Assembly (NCBI RefSeq): GCF_013401515.1 | Contig: NZ_CP058529.1 | Location: 2,604,001-2,668,000, forward strand | Direction of reading: 5' to 3' | DNA from: Halorarum halophilum | Lineage (GTDB): Archaea; Halobacteriota; Halobacteria; Halobacteriales; Haloferacaceae | DNA length: 64,000 nt | In this document: one piece after another, positions 18,269-28,216 of the stretch | How the letters are laid out: every line of letters begins with the position of its first letter | Position numbering within the stretch: the stretch's first letter is position 1 | The notes under the pieces: model-generated | What the model was told of the DNA's origin: nothing | Database searches by the model: none | The model's input: only the letters and a program-made list of their open reading frames with translations | Position numbers and translations under genes: made by a program

Positions 18269-19180
18269 CTACGTGCCGAGCGTCGCGTTCCCAGCGAACG
18301 TCGGCGAGCGCAGCAGCAGCCAGACCGCGATCGCGGCGAACGGCAGCATCGCCAGCAGCCCGACGGGGAGCGGCCCGAGCAACGGGTTCGGGTTCCCCTG
18401 CACGAACAGCGCCGCGAGCCCCGCGACGGCGTTCACCGCGCCGTGTCCGATCGCGGCCGGCCAGACGCTCCCCTCCCGAAGCGTCGCCCACGCGAAGACG
18501 ATCCCGAGCGAGAGGGTGAAGCCGAGGAAGACGACGAACCCGGTCCACGGGAACCCCGTGTAGCCGAAACCGTACTCGTACCCCATCGCGATGAGCGGCC
18601 AGTGCCAGACGCCCCAGACGACTCCGTGGAGGAGAACCGCCCGGCGGGCGCCGAGCGGGAGCAGTTTCGGGAGGAGGTAGCCCCGCCAGCCGAACTCCTC
18701 GCCGAACGCGAACAGGCCGTTGAGCAGGGGGGCGACCGTGACGGCGGCGACGACCTGGACGAGGACGAGCGTCGTCGGGTCGAGGTCGGTCGCGCCGGCG
18801 GCACCGAGCGAGTCGACGAACGCGCGCATCGACGGATCGAACGTGTCGGGGAAGGCGGCGAAGAAGACGATAGCACCGAGGACGGTGAGGACGAGGGGCG
18901 CGAACCACATCGCTGCGTACGTCCGGAGATGTCCCGTCGCGTCCGGCGAGAGCAGGAGGTTCGCTCGACCCTCGCCCGTCGCGACGCGCGCGACGACGTT
19001 TCCGACCGCCGGACCGAACATGTACGTCGTCGGGAGCAGGACGCTCGCGAGCGTGAGTGGGCCGAGCACTGTCGGGCTGTCGACGAGGCCGCCGGTGGCG
19101 TAGATGGCCCCGGCAGTCGCCCAGGAAACTCCGAACGTGACCGCCAGGAAGACGCCGAGGCGGCGGGTTTCGAGGACCAC
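18269..19180 (-). CDS. CPBP family intramembrane metalloprotease
   Basis: The roughly 303-residue polytopic protein has the Abi/CPBP motifs: EEFGWRGYL (motif 1, EExxxR), then HGVVWGVWHWP (motif 2) and GHGAVNAVAG (motif 3). These place catalytic glutamates and histidines in membrane helices. Such proteins are CaaX-type or bacteriocin-immunity-type proteases; the substrate is unknown. The start is uncertain: a GTG at 19180 with a GAGAGG-like element upstream is used because no ATG lies between it and the mdh stop. Confidence 0.85.
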   Translation of the reverse strand: MVLETRRLGVFLAVTFGVSWATAGAIYATGGLVDSPTVLGPLTLASVLLPTTYMFGPAVGNVVARVATGEGRANLLLSPDATGHLRTYAAMWFAPLVLTVLGAIVFFAAFPDTFDPSMRAFVDSLGAAGATDLDPTTLVLVQVVAAVTVAPLLNGLFAFGEEFGWRGYLLPKLLPLGARRAVLLHGVVWGVWHWPLIAMGYEYGFGYTGFPWTGFVVFLGFTLSLGIVFAWATLREGSVWPAAIGHGAVNAVAGLAALFVQGNPNPLLGPLPVGLLAMLPFAAIAVWLLLRSPTFAGNATLGT

Positions 19181-19251
19181 GTCGGTGACGCCTCTCGGCG
19201 GGGAGACGTGAATCCACCGAAGAACCGGACGGGAACCGCCGCGACGGGTGG

Positions 19252-20166
19252 CTACGCGATCTTCTCGTACTGGTCGGAGAGCTTCCCGGCCGCCTCGTCC
19301 ATCAGGTCGACCTCGTAGTCGTCCAGGTCCCACTCGACGACCTCCTCGACGCCGTTCGAACCGAGTTTGACCGGCACGCCGAACGCGGTGTCCTCGTGTC
19401 CGAACTCGCCGTCCAGTTTGAGCGACCCCGGGAGCACCTCGCCGGTGTCGTAGAGCACGGCCTCGACCATGTGGGCGACGCCCGTCGCCGGGCCCCACTG
19501 GGTCGCACCCTTGCGCTCGATGACGTCCATCGCGGACTCCTGCAGGTCGCCGAGGATCTCCTCCTTCTCGTCGCCGGAGAACTCGGGGTCGCGGCCGTCG
19601 ATCCGGACCTTCGAGAAGACGGGTACCTGCGCGTCGCCGTGCTCGCCGAGGATGGTCGCCTCGACGTTCTTGACCTGCGTGTCGAAGCGGTCCGAGAGGA
19701 CGTAGCGGAACCGGGCGGAGTCGAGCCGGCCGCCGAAGCCGATCACTTTGTGCCGGTCGCGGTCGCCCGCCTCGTACAGGTGGCGGTTCAGCAGGTCGAC
19801 CGGGTTCGAGGTCGTGATGGAGACGAAGTCGTCGTTGTGCTCGGCGAGCGACGAGCCGATGTCCTCCATGATGGGCGCGTTGTCGCCCGCGAGGTCGATG
19901 CGCGTCTGGCCGGGCTGGCGCGGGATACCCGCCGTGATGACGACCACGTCGGAGCCGGCGGTGTCCTCGTACTCGCCCTGGACGACCGTGGTGTTCGAGT
20001 CGTAGGCGATGCCGTGGTTCGTGTCCGCCGCCTGTCCCACCGTCGTCTCCCGCTGGTCCGGGATGTCGACGAACACGAGCTCGTCGACGATGTCCCGAAG
20101 CGCGAGGTTGTAGCCGGCCGCGGCTCCCACGGTCCCTGCCGCGCCGATGATGCTAACCTTCGTCAT
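19252..20166 (-). CDS. mdh: Malate dehydrogenase (LDH-like haloarchaeal type)
   Basis: The 304-residue enzyme catalyses NAD-dependent malate/oxaloacetate conversion in the TCA cycle. The glycine-rich loop is [11 protein letters not shown] (residues 8-18), and D34 at the end of the second strand favours NAD over NADP. Substrate and catalytic residues fit R83, R89, D149, R152 and H176 (LGEHGD). The arginine in the mobile loop (PRQPGQTR) marks it as malate rather than lactate specific. A TATA box lies about 30 nt upstream. Confidence 0.96.
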   Translation of the reverse strand: MTKVSIIGAAGTVGAAAGYNLALRDIVDELVFVDIPDQRETTVGQAADTNHGIAYDSNTTVVQGEYEDTAGSDVVVITAGIPRQPGQTRIDLAGDNAPIMEDIGSSLAEHNDDFVSITTSNPVDLLNRHLYEAGDRDRHKVIGFGGRLDSARFRYVLSDRFDTQVKNVEATILGEHGDAQVPVFSKVRIDGRDPEFSGDEKEEILGDLQESAMDVIERKGATQWGPATGVAHMVEAVLYDTGEVLPGSLKLDGEFGHEDTAFGVPVKLGSNGVEEVVEWDLDDYEVDLMDEAAGKLSDQYEKIA

Positions 20167-20182
20167 ACCACGTAAACTGCGG

Positions 20183-20201
20183 CCCGAAATTCGGGTAAAC
20201 G
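20183..20201 (-). promoter_or_regulatory. mdh promoter with dyad downstream of TATA
   Basis: The TATA-like element cgtttaccc (minus strand, 20193-20201) is 27-35 nt before the mdh ATG. Immediately downstream, cccga-aat-tcggg (20183-20195) is a 5-bp dyad in a place where a bound repressor could block initiation. No regulator is assigned. Confidence 0.45.
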
Positions 20202-20363
20202 TTTCGAAAGCCGTGATTTCGGGTATCAGGCGTCGTATCGAAAGACGACGATCGTCGAACCGTTCGGTGGGGAGACGGCACGCTGCCGACCGGGAGCGAG
20301 ACGCACACCCCTGGAGCGGCGGTTCCGCCGGGGTTTATGGCCTCTCCCGTTCGCCTCTCGTGT

Positions 20364-21041
20364 ATGCCAATCGAGGAACGGGGCGACGCGCATCTCATCA
20401 CCCACGCGCTCGCCAAGGACACTCTCTCGCGACTCCGCGACGTCGAAACGTCTCAGGTCGGGTTCCGCAAGGGGCTCGTGAAACTCGGCCGCATCTGCGG
20501 CTACGAGATCATCGACGGCGCGATGGAGACGGAGTTCGTCTCGATCCGGACCCCGCTGGCCGAGACGACCGGCGAGCGGGTGAAGCGGCTCGACGACGTG
20601 GTCATCGTGAACGTCCTGCGCGCCGCGACGCCGTTCGTCGAGGGGCTACTGAAGGCGTTCCCCCGCGCCAAGCAGGGCGTCATCTCCGCCGGCCGGGACG
20701 AGGAGGCCGGCATGGGCGAGAACGGCACCTTCCCCATCAGTATCGACTACACGAAGCTCCCCGAGATCACGGAGACCGACACCGTCATCGTCGCCGACCC
20801 GATGCTCGCGACCGGGTCGACGATGTGTGCCGTGCTGGAGCACGTTCTCGACCAGGGTCCCGAGCCCGAGCACCTGTTCGTCCTCTCCGCCGTCTCCGCC
20901 CCCGACGGGCTGGTCCGCGTCGGCGACCAGTTCCCGGAGGCCGACCTCCTCACGGTCTCCATCGACGACCACCTCAACGAGGAGGGGTTCATCGTCCCCG
21001 GCCTCGGCGACGCCGGAGACCGCGCGTTCCGAACCAAGTAA
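20364..21041 (+). CDS. upp: Uracil phosphoribosyltransferase
   Basis: The 225-residue enzyme makes UMP from uracil and PRPP in pyrimidine salvage. The PRPP loop is [14 protein letters not shown], and the C-terminal uracil-binding segment is [10 protein letters not shown]. The ATG at 20364 is used because a TATA-like gggtttatgg lies at 20331-20340, 24-33 nt upstream; an in-frame ATG at 20337 falls inside that box. The long inverted repeat starts 54 bp after the stop. Confidence 0.96.
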   Translation: MPIEERGDAHLITHALAKDTLSRLRDVETSQVGFRKGLVKLGRICGYEIIDGAMETEFVSIRTPLAETTGERVKRLDDVVIVNVLRAATPFVEGLLKAFPRAKQGVISAGRDEEAGMGENGTFPISIDYTKLPEITETDTVIVADPMLATGSTMCAVLEHVLDQGPEPEHLFVLSAVSAPDGLVRVGDQFPEADLLTVSIDDHLNEEGFIVPGLGDAGDRAFRTK

Positions 21042-21094
21042 CCGAACACGGGATCCCCGCTTCCATCGTCCCACGACCTTTTCCGTGAAGACGG

Positions 21095-21149
21095 GACCAG
21101 TCGCCCCGTGACCTGAGTTCGGTCGCGACGAGTTCGCGGGTGCGCGGTC
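21095..21149. repeat. Long inverted repeat, right copy
   Basis: It contains a 33-bp perfect inverted match to 18218-18250 and a 15-bp match to 18195-18209, separated by a short diverged spacer with a 1-nt length difference. It lies just 3' of upp, in the same orientation relative to upp as the other copy has relative to its upstream gene. Confidence 0.92.
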
Positions 21150-21194
21150 CACCTCGTCGCGACACGATCGGAGCGCCGGGGACCGCCTGTCAGC

Positions 21195-22937
21195 CTACAG
21201 CCGCGAGCGGAGCGCTTCCGCCGTCTTCGCCCCCACGCCCGGGACGTCCCGGAGGTCGTCCACGCTCGCCCCGCGGACGTTCTCGACCGAGCCGAACCGC
21301 CGGAGGAGGCGCTGTCTGGTCTGCGGGCCGATCCCGGGCACCTCGTCGAGCACCGTCGAGACGTCGTCGCGGAGCGTCTGGTGGTACTGGACCGCGAAGC
21401 GGTGCGCCTCGTCGCGCACGCGCTGGACGACGTGGAGCGCCGGGTCGTCGTCGGGCCAGTCCAGCACGCCGTCGGGTGTGATCACCAGCTCCCTGTCCTT
21501 GGCGAGCGCAACGACGGGTACGTCCCAGCCGACCTCCCGGAGCGCGTCGCGGGCGGCACCGAGCTGCCCGTCGCCGCCGTCGATGAGCAGCAGGTCCGGG
21601 TCGGGGCGGTCGTCGTACCCGTCGACGGCTCGCTCCGCCCGCCAGCGGACTAGTTCGCGCATGTTCGCGTAGTCGTCGTTGCGCGTGGTGAGCTTCTTCC
21701 GGCGGTAGTCGGACTTCTCCGCCGACCCGTCGACGAAGCAGACGTTCGACCCGACGACGTGCTTCCCCTGGCCGTGGCTCACGTCGAACCCCTCGATGCG
21801 GTCGGGCCTGGAGATCCCCAGTCGCTCCCCGACCGCCGCGACGCCGTCGGTCCGCGTCGGCGCGCTGCGGGCGTTCTTGAGCGCCAGTTCCACCAGCTTC
21901 GCCTCCCTCCCCGTCCCGGGCACGCGAACCGACACGCCCTCGGCGGCGAGCCAGTCGAGCACGTCGTCGTCGGCCGGCCGCTCCGACAGCAGGACGGCGT
22001 CCGGGAGTTCGCGTTCGGCGTAGTACTGGACCAGGAACGCCGCGAGCACCTCGGCTACCCGGTCCTCCCCCTCGGGTGCCTCCAGCGAGTGTCGCGTCCG
22101 GTCGACGAGTTGTCCGCGCTCGCTGTGGAGGCGAGCGACCGTCGCCGCGTCGCCCTCGAGCGCCGCGCCGAGCACGTCGACGTCGCGTTCGTCCGACCGC
22201 CCCGAGACGGCCTCCTCCCCCTCGCCGTGGAACGACTCGACGGCGTCGAGTCTGTCGCGGAGGTTGGCAGCCCGCTCGTACTCCTGGGCCGCCGCCGCCT
22301 CGTCCATCGCCCGGGCGAGCGGGTCCCCGAGCACGCCGGTCTCGCCCTCGAAGAACCGCACGACCGACTCCACGTCCTGTCGATAGTCGCCCTCGGCGAT
22401 CTGCCCCGTGCAGGGCGCCGTACACAGCCCCATCTCGTAGTCGAGGCAGGGACGGTCCCTGCCGGCGTACTTGTGATCCGAGCAACCGCGGACGCCGTAC
22501 GTCTCCCGGAGCGCCTTGACGACCGTGTCGACGCGTCCCTTGTCGGTGAACGGCCCGAAGACCGTCGCGCCCTCCTCGGGGTCGCGCGTCACCTCGATCC
22601 GCGGGATCGGGTGGTCGGTCAACTGGACGAGGGGGTAGGACTTGTCGTCCTTGAGTCGGACGTTGAACCGCGGGTTGTGCCGCTTGATGAGGTTCGCCTC
22701 GAGCAGCAACGCCTGCGTCTCGGTGTCGGTGACCGCGAACTCCAGCGCGTCGGCGCGTTGGACCATCCGCCGGACGCGGGCCGAACGGGGGTCGGCGTAC
22801 GACCGAACCCGGTCGCGGATGTCCACCGCTTTCCCCACGTAGAGGACGGTCTCGCCCTCGTGGAACTGGTACACGCCGGGCTCTCGGGGGAGGGTCTCGG
22901 CCCGTTCACGGACCTCGCTCGCATCCATCGTCCGCAT
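21195..22937 (-). CDS. uvrC: UvrC, excinuclease ABC subunit C
   Basis: The 580-residue nucleotide-excision-repair nuclease has domains in the usual order. A GIY-YIG 3'-incision domain ([17 protein letters not shown]) is followed by a cysteine cluster around residues 150-170 and a UVR motif ([19 protein letters not shown]). The RNase H-like 5'-incision domain contains [18 protein letters not shown]-terminal (HhH)2 pair ([20 protein letters not shown]) completes it. The ATG three codons inside (22928) is an equally good start. Bacterial-type uvrABC is normal in haloarchaea. Confidence 0.96.
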   Translation of the reverse strand: MRTMDASEVRERAETLPREPGVYQFHEGETVLYVGKAVDIRDRVRSYADPRSARVRRMVQRADALEFAVTDTETQALLLEANLIKRHNPRFNVRLKDDKSYPLVQLTDHPIPRIEVTRDPEEGATVFGPFTDKGRVDTVVKALRETYGVRGCSDHKYAGRDRPCLDYEMGLCTAPCTGQIAEGDYRQDVESVVRFFEGETGVLGDPLARAMDEAAAAQEYERAANLRDRLDAVESFHGEGEEAVSGRSDERDVDVLGAALEGDAATVARLHSERGQLVDRTRHSLEAPEGEDRVAEVLAAFLVQYYAERELPDAVLLSERPADDDVLDWLAAEGVSVRVPGTGREAKLVELALKNARSAPTRTDGVAAVGERLGISRPDRIEGFDVSHGQGKHVVGSNVCFVDGSAEKSDYRRKKLTTRNDDYANMRELVRWRAERAVDGYDDRPDPDLLLIDGGDGQLGAARDALREVGWDVPVVALAKDRELVITPDGVLDWPDDDPALHVVQRVRDEAHRFAVQYHQTLRDDVSTVLDEVPGIGPQTRQRLLRRFGSVENVRGASVDDLRDVPGVGAKTAEALRSRL

Positions 22938-23039
22938 TCGGCGCTCCGGCCGCTTGAGGGTGACGCGTCACCATCTTGCAGTATCAACTGTGAATTTTTG
23001 AGGACAACGTTAACGGGGTATTAGCGAGCCTCTGGGGCT

Positions 23040-24773
23040 ATGACGTCGCTACTCAGTCGCGTTCGGCGCTGGTTCGGTGCCGAGAGCGACCCCATACCGG
23101 ACGGAGGTGTCGCCGTCGAATCGGGGGCCGATGGGGACCCTGCGCTTAATTCGGAGGAGGACGAAACCGAACTGACCGACGAGGCCGAACTGAACGTCGA
23201 CGACGACATGCTGCTCGACGGGGTCGGATCCGCGGTGTTCATGCTGGACGCAGACGGGCGGATCGCCGCCTGGAACCGGGGGATCGAGAACCTGACGGGC
23301 GCCACCAGCGAGGAGGCCATCGGCCACCCGCACGCGAGCGAGATGTTCTACCCGGACGGCCGCCGGGCGCAGACGCTCGCCGACAAGGTGCTCGAGACGC
23401 CCCGTTCCGTCCACGAGGAGTACGACGTCGACCTGGAGGACGAGGAACTCTCGCTGTACGCCGACACGAGCGTGATGACGGACCAGCACGGCCGGGAGCG
23501 GCACATCTACTTCACGGCGATGCCGCTGTACGAGGGCGACGAACTCGTCGCCGTCGTCGAGACGGTCCGCGACCAGACCGAGCAGGTGCGTCGACAGAAG
23601 GCCGTCGAGGCGCTGGTCGACGAACTCCAGCGGACGATCGAGCAGCTCGTCGCCGGGCACCTCGACGCCAGGGCGGACTACGTCGACGAGGAGGACTGCC
23701 TCGACGACCGCCTGCTCGGGGTCGTCGGCGAACTGAACGAGATGGCCGAGTCGTTCGAGTCGACCGCCGTCGGCGTCGACGAGCAGACCGGCCACCTGGA
23801 GGAGTCGGTCGAGGAGGCGGTCGACGCGGCCGAGGACATCGCCCGGAACGTCGCCGAGCAGAACGAACTACTCACCGAAGGTGTGAGCGAGATGCAGACG
23901 TTCTCCGCGTCGATGGAGGAGGTCGCCGCCACGGCGGAGGAGGTCGACACCGCGGCCGAGCAGGCGCGCGAGGCCGCGAGCGAGGGGCTCGACGCATCCG
24001 AGGACGCCAGGGAGGCGACCGACGACGTCACCGACATCGGCGAGGAACTGGTCGACTCGGTCACGAGCCTCGGCGACCGGATGGACGACATCGAGTCCGT
24101 CGTGGAGGTCATCTCCGACGTCGCGGAGCAGACGAACCTGCTCGCGCTGAACGCGAACATCGAGGCCGCGCGGGCCGGCAAGGACGGCGACGGCTTCGCG
24201 GTCGTCGCCGAGGAGGTCAAGACGCTCGCCGACGAGACCCGCCAGCACACCGAGCAGATCACGGGCAGCATCGAACAGCTCCAGAGCCAGACCGACTCGA
24301 CCGTGGTGGCCGCGGAGCAGTCCCACCAGCAGATCGACCACGCGGCCGATCAGATCGACGACGTGCTGGAGGCGTTCGACGACATCGCCTCGTCCATCGA
24401 CCAGGCGGCGGACGGCATCGCCGAGGTCTCCCGCGCGACCGACGACCAGGCGACGACGGTCGAGGAGCTGACCGCGACCATCGAGGACGTGCGCGAGCGC
24501 TCGACCGAGACGGAGACCGCGGCCGACCGCATCGTGGCCGCGACCGACCAGCAGACGGACGCCATCGAGGATCTGTCCGAACGGGTCCGCGAGCTGAAGG
24601 GACAGGGGGCCGCGACGGACGGCGGCCGCGACGCGGCCTCCGTGGAGTTCCGCACGGACGGCGGCGTGACGGTGGAGGACGCCGCGATCGACGCTGACGC
24701 GGAGCCTGTGGACGCGGAGTGGGTCGACGCGGACCATGCCGACGAGAACCTCGGCGGCTTTCAGTTCCCCTGA
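23040..24773 (+). CDS. Soluble PAS-containing chemotaxis transducer (MCP/Htr)
   Basis: The 577-residue protein has no transmembrane segment, so it is a cytoplasmic transducer. A PAS domain covers about residues 58-180 (GSAVFMLDADGRIAAWNRG). The long methyl-accepting coiled-coil follows, with the conserved hairpin tip NLLALNANIEAARAG. Glu/Gln-rich heptads suitable for methylation flank the tip. It should signal through CheW and CheA, which are not encoded in the window. A TATA-like cgttaacgg (about 23009-23016) precedes the ATG. Confidence 0.94.
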   Translation: MTSLLSRVRRWFGAESDPIPDGGVAVESGADGDPALNSEEDETELTDEAELNVDDDMLLDGVGSAVFMLDADGRIAAWNRGIENLTGATSEEAIGHPHASEMFYPDGRRAQTLADKVLETPRSVHEEYDVDLEDEELSLYADTSVMTDQHGRERHIYFTAMPLYEGDELVAVVETVRDQTEQVRRQKAVEALVDELQRTIEQLVAGHLDARADYVDEEDCLDDRLLGVVGELNEMAESFESTAVGVDEQTGHLEESVEEAVDAAEDIARNVAEQNELLTEGVSEMQTFSASMEEVAATAEEVDTAAEQAREAASEGLDASEDAREATDDVTDIGEELVDSVTSLGDRMDDIESVVEVISDVAEQTNLLALNANIEAARAGKDGDGFAVVAEEVKTLADETRQHTEQITGSIEQLQSQTDSTVVAAEQSHQQIDHAADQIDDVLEAFDDIASSIDQAADGIAEVSRATDDQATTVEELTATIEDVRERSTETETAADRIVAATDQQTDAIEDLSERVRELKGQGAATDGGRDAASVEFRTDGGVTVEDAAIDADAEPVDAEWVDADHADENLGGFQFP

Positions 24774-24848
24774 TCGGGCGACGCGACGGGAGCGACCGAT
24801 CACCGATCGAACGGTCCCTTTTCACCCCCACCGACCGTAGCCCGACGT

Positions 24849-25100
24849 ATGCAACTGTGGCTCGTAGAGCGGGAGTACGACACCAGACAGACGGTCTCGT
24901 TGACGTACGCGACCGAGGACGGCGAGCGGTACTACCGACGGCAGGCGTCAGTGGAACTGCTCGGTCGGAACCCGGCCACGGCGGCCGTCGACCGACCGGA
25001 GTCGGAACTCGAAGGGGTCGAGGACGACGGCACCGCGGACCGCTACGCTGCCGAGGCGCGCCGGATGGCCGACCGGCACGACCCCGACGACGAGGTCTAA
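24849..25100 (+). CDS. Small acidic protein, hypothetical (83 aa)
   Basis: The 83-residue protein appears to form a small beta-sheet domain (MQLWLVEREYDTRQTVSLTY, then ERYYRRQASVELL) followed by an acidic helical tail. No cysteines or membrane spans are present. It is not recognised. It ends 1 bp before the stop-codon region of an opposing small gene, so the two are convergent and tightly packed. Confidence 0.65.
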   Translation: MQLWLVEREYDTRQTVSLTYATEDGERYYRRQASVELLGRNPATAAVDRPESELEGVEDDGTADRYAAEARRMADRHDPDDEV

Positions 25101-25101
25101 G

Positions 25102-25245
25102 CTAGCACCACTGTTCGAGCACCGGCGCGTCTCGCTCCTCGACGGAGAGCCACGCGTCCTCCCGTGCGATGTCGGCGATGACGAACTCGGAACTGTTCTC
25201 GTCGACCGACGCCATCACCTCTGACTCCGTGCGACCCCGTGTCAT
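25102..25245 (-). CDS. Very small conserved-looking protein (47 aa)
   Basis: This 47-residue frame begins MTRGRTESEVMASVDE and ends APVLEQWC followed by TAG. The central pattern FVIADIAREDAWLSV, with an acidic bias and G/C third positions, resembles a family of haloarchaeal mini-proteins of similar size; I cannot name it with confidence. It lies between the convergent 83-aa gene and the divergent subtilase gene. Confidence 0.6.
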   Translation of the reverse strand: MTRGRTESEVMASVDENSSEFVIADIAREDAWLSVEERDAPVLEQWC

Positions 25246-25396
25246 GGATGTGACTCTCTTTCAGGGACGTATAAATCAATCGAATCTGCATCATCGCGGC
25301 GGGGTCGGCGGCTGTCATGGTATTCCCCTGACGTTCTTACTAACTTTTTCGGAGTTATCCGATGGATTTTACTTTCCGTGCTCCGAGGGGTGGGGC

Positions 25397-28216
25397 ATGT
25401 CTTCACACGACATGGGGGACGACGGAACGGAGACCGACGTGTCGAGGCGCACGTTCGTCCGAGCCAGCGGTGCGCTCGCGGGCGCCGGGCTGCTCGGCGG
25501 CGTGGGGGTTCGAATGGCGGCAGCCGCGGACGGCGAGGCGGTCGGTCGGTTCCGGAACTGGCGCGCCATCGAGGCCCAGCGGGTGTGGGACCGGGGCTAC
25601 CGCGGGCGAAGGGACCGAGCGATCGGGCTCACCGACTCCGGGCTGGACTCCCGCCACCCGGACCTCGGGCCGTGGAACGGCGTCACCGCGTTCGTCGAGG
25701 GCGGCGAACTGAAGCTCACCCGGCCGGCGGAGAACGACCTCACCCGCGTCGACACCGGAGACGGCGAGTCGTTCGCCGGGACGATGGGCCCGGGGACGTT
25801 CGCGACGGGCGAGGAGACGTACCACGAGTTCACCGTCCCCGCCGGGGCCGAGGAACTCGACGCGACGCTCTCGTGGGGGCCGGTCGCGGAGAACGACCTG
25901 GAGTTCCGGCTCGACGCGTGGACGGGCGACGCGTGGGAGACCGAAACTCGCGCCGCGACGGGGAGCCAGCCGGAGACGCTCGCCGGCGTCCCTGTCGAGG
26001 CGGGCCGTGAGTACCGGTTCGCCGTCGAGGCGTACCTCAACACGACCACCGAGTACGAGATCGCGGGGGGCTACCACGCCGTCGAGGGGACCAGGACGAC
26101 GTACGACAGCGACGTGGTGTTCGCGGACGTGGACGGCGGCGCGACCGCTACGACGCCCAAGACTGTCGGCTGGTACGACGCCGGTTCGCAGTACGGGAGC
26201 TACGACCGCCCGCGCGACGAGAACGGCCACGGCACCCACTGCTCGTCCATCATGGGCGGCAGCGGCCGGGCGAGCGTCGTCGACGACGAGGTCGTGACGG
26301 TCGAGGAGCCCGGTGTCACGCTCGACACCATCACCGGGTCGGCACTCAGCTACGAGGTCGAGGCGGACGCCGGGACGGGCGTGTTCGGGTCGGCCTACGG
26401 CGTCGCGGTCGAGCTGTTCCTCGAAGGTCCGGACGGCGAGGAACTCGACTCGTCGACCGTCGATACGGACGGCGACCCCGGCGCGAACGTCGTCGTCGAG
26501 GCGCCCGCCGTCGAGGCCGGGACGTACACAGTGACCGTGCGGACGGCGGCGGGTGAACTGGACGCGTCGGCGTACGTCGAGGCGATCGCCGTCGGCACCT
26601 TCCGCGACCCCGAGTCGACCGCCGGCGATCGGGAGACGGGTGGCGACGGCCTCCACACCGGCGTCGCGCCGGACCACAGCCTGATCTGCCTCCAGGGCCT
26701 CTCCGGGCCGACCGAGGACCTGGGGCGCTACGCGGGACAGTTCGCCGAGACGTTCGAACTCCGTGCGGTCAACATGTCGTGGGGCTACGTGGGCGGCCTC
26801 CCGCTCGGCGCCGCCGCCGGCACCCTCGACCGCATCCCCGGCGTCGTCAAGGAGATCACCGAGGAGGGAATCCTGACGCTCGCGGCCGCCGGCAACGCCG
26901 CGACGCCGCTCAACGGCAACGGCTCGCCCGCCGTAGCCGACGAGGCGGTGAGCGTCGTCGCGACCGGCCCGCTCGACGGCATCTCGGGCTACTCCTCGGG
27001 CGGCATCGGCGGCGTCGACGAGGACGATTACGGAACGTACATGAAGCCAGACGTCGCCGCGCCGGGCGGCACCGTGACCGACCCGGTGAACGCCGCGATG
27101 AACGGCGTCGCGGACGCGCCCGAGTCCGAGCAGGCGCCGATCCGCGACTACACCGGGAAGGCCGGCACGTCGATGGCGACGCCGTTCACGACCGGGGCGA
27201 CCGGGCTGGTCGCCCAGGCGATGGAGGAGGACGGCCCCGAGGCGCTGTCGCTGCCCGCGCCCGCCGACGCGACGTTCGACGACGCGATGCGACTGAAGGG
27301 CGTCCTCCTCGCGACGGCGAGCGAGACGGCGCTCGCGGCCGCGCCGCACCACCGGGCGAAGGCCCCGACGTACGACTTCGGCGGCCGGGATCCGTTCGAG
27401 GGGTACGGCCGACTGAACGCCGGCGCCGCCGTCGACGCCGTCACCCGGGAGCTGTCGGGCACGACGGGCGAGACGCTCGGACTCGACCTCCCGCACGACG
27501 AGCGCGCGGTCGCGGGCTACGTCGAACTCGGCGTCGGCAAACTCGAGGCGAGCGTGGAGTTCACCGGCTACGAGGGCGACGACGCGGCGAAGGCGACCGC
27601 GCCGCCCCACGTGGACCTGTTCGTCTACGACGGCGGCGACCCCGCAGCGCACGGCGAGCCGAACGTCGTCGACCGCGCGGCCGGCGTGGCCGGGTCGGCG
27701 TCGGTCTCCGCCAGCGAGGAGCGCGGCGGCGGCAGTTCGACGTACCTCGTCGTCGCGAAGCTCGTGAACGTCCCCGGCGCGGTCAACGGCGACGACGTTC
27801 GGGCCGCGTTCGATCTCACCGTGGACGAGACGCCCGGAATCCGCGCCCGCGGGAGCCGGGGTAACGGAAACGGAGAGTCGGACGACGACGGCTTGCTCGG
27901 CGCCGGCGCGACCCACACCGTCGAGGTGACGGTCGAGGCCGACGAGGACGCGGTCGTGCGGGACGTCGTCCCGGACGGCTGGAGCCTCGTCGACGACCTG
28001 CTCACCGATCCGCTGGACGTCGACGGCGTCACGACGGTGGAACTCGGCGAGGTCGCGGCGGGCGAGAAGGTGACGTTCTCCTACGAGGTGACGGCGCCGA
28101 CCGACCTGCTCGAACTCCCGCAGGAGCACCTGTTCGGGCCGGTGCAGGTTGATGCCGGCGACGGTTGGACTGGCGTGTCGGGCACCGCCGGGACCGTGGG
28201 AACCGAGGGCGAGTAG
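25397..28216 (+). CDS. Tat-exported subtilisin-like serine protease (S8)
   Basis: The 939-residue secreted protease has a twin-arginine signal (SRRTFVRASG, residues 16-25). The triad is D80 (LTDSGLDSRHPD), H278 (NGHGTH) and S592 (GTSMATP), with oxyanion-hole N500 (AAAGN). The Asp-His interval of about 198 residues and the His-Ser interval of about 314 contain extra beta-sandwich segments, at about 105-228 and 300-400, that look like PPC-type domains inserted within the catalytic domain. After Ser a further about 340 residues include beta-rich C-terminal domains. The start is chosen at the Tat signal; the frame is open upstream to 25169. Confidence 0.92.
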   Translation: MSSHDMGDDGTETDVSRRTFVRASGALAGAGLLGGVGVRMAAAADGEAVGRFRNWRAIEAQRVWDRGYRGRRDRAIGLTDSGLDSRHPDLGPWNGVTAFVEGGELKLTRPAENDLTRVDTGDGESFAGTMGPGTFATGEETYHEFTVPAGAEELDATLSWGPVAENDLEFRLDAWTGDAWETETRAATGSQPETLAGVPVEAGREYRFAVEAYLNTTTEYEIAGGYHAVEGTRTTYDSDVVFADVDGGATATTPKTVGWYDAGSQYGSYDRPRDENGHGTHCSSIMGGSGRASVVDDEVVTVEEPGVTLDTITGSALSYEVEADAGTGVFGSAYGVAVELFLEGPDGEELDSSTVDTDGDPGANVVVEAPAVEAGTYTVTVRTAAGELDASAYVEAIAVGTFRDPESTAGDRETGGDGLHTGVAPDHSLICLQGLSGPTEDLGRYAGQFAETFELRAVNMSWGYVGGLPLGAAAGTLDRIPGVVKEITEEGILTLAAAGNAATPLNGNGSPAVADEAVSVVATGPLDGISGYSSGGIGGVDEDDYGTYMKPDVAAPGGTVTDPVNAAMNGVADAPESEQAPIRDYTGKAGTSMATPFTTGATGLVAQAMEEDGPEALSLPAPADATFDDAMRLKGVLLATASETALAAAPHHRAKAPTYDFGGRDPFEGYGRLNAGAAVDAVTRELSGTTGETLGLDLPHDERAVAGYVELGVGKLEASVEFTGYEGDDAAKATAPPHVDLFVYDGGDPAAHGEPNVVDRAAGVAGSASVSASEERGGGSSTYLVVAKLVNVPGAVNGDDVRAAFDLTVDETPGIRARGSRGNGNGESDDDGLLGAGATHTVEVTVEADEDAVVRDVVPDGWSLVDDLLTDPLDVDGVTTVELGEVAAGEKVTFSYEVTAPTDLLELPQEHLFGPVQVDAGDGWTGVSGTAGTVGTEGE

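Noticed and set aside
18218-21127. Inverted repeats as ends of a composite transposon
   Set aside because: The 3-kb interior holds only housekeeping-type genes (CPBP, mdh, upp) with native composition. The copies have matching positions relative to gene ends, which fits a 3' element better.
25169-25396. N-terminal extension of the subtilase
   Set aside because: It would bury the Tat signal and overlap the opposite 47-aa gene and the promoter region.
25403-28129. A 908-codon minus-strand frame across the subtilase
   Set aside because: It is a shadow of the S8 protease gene; the plus strand carries the catalytic motifs and Tat signal, while the antisense product has no recognisable domain.
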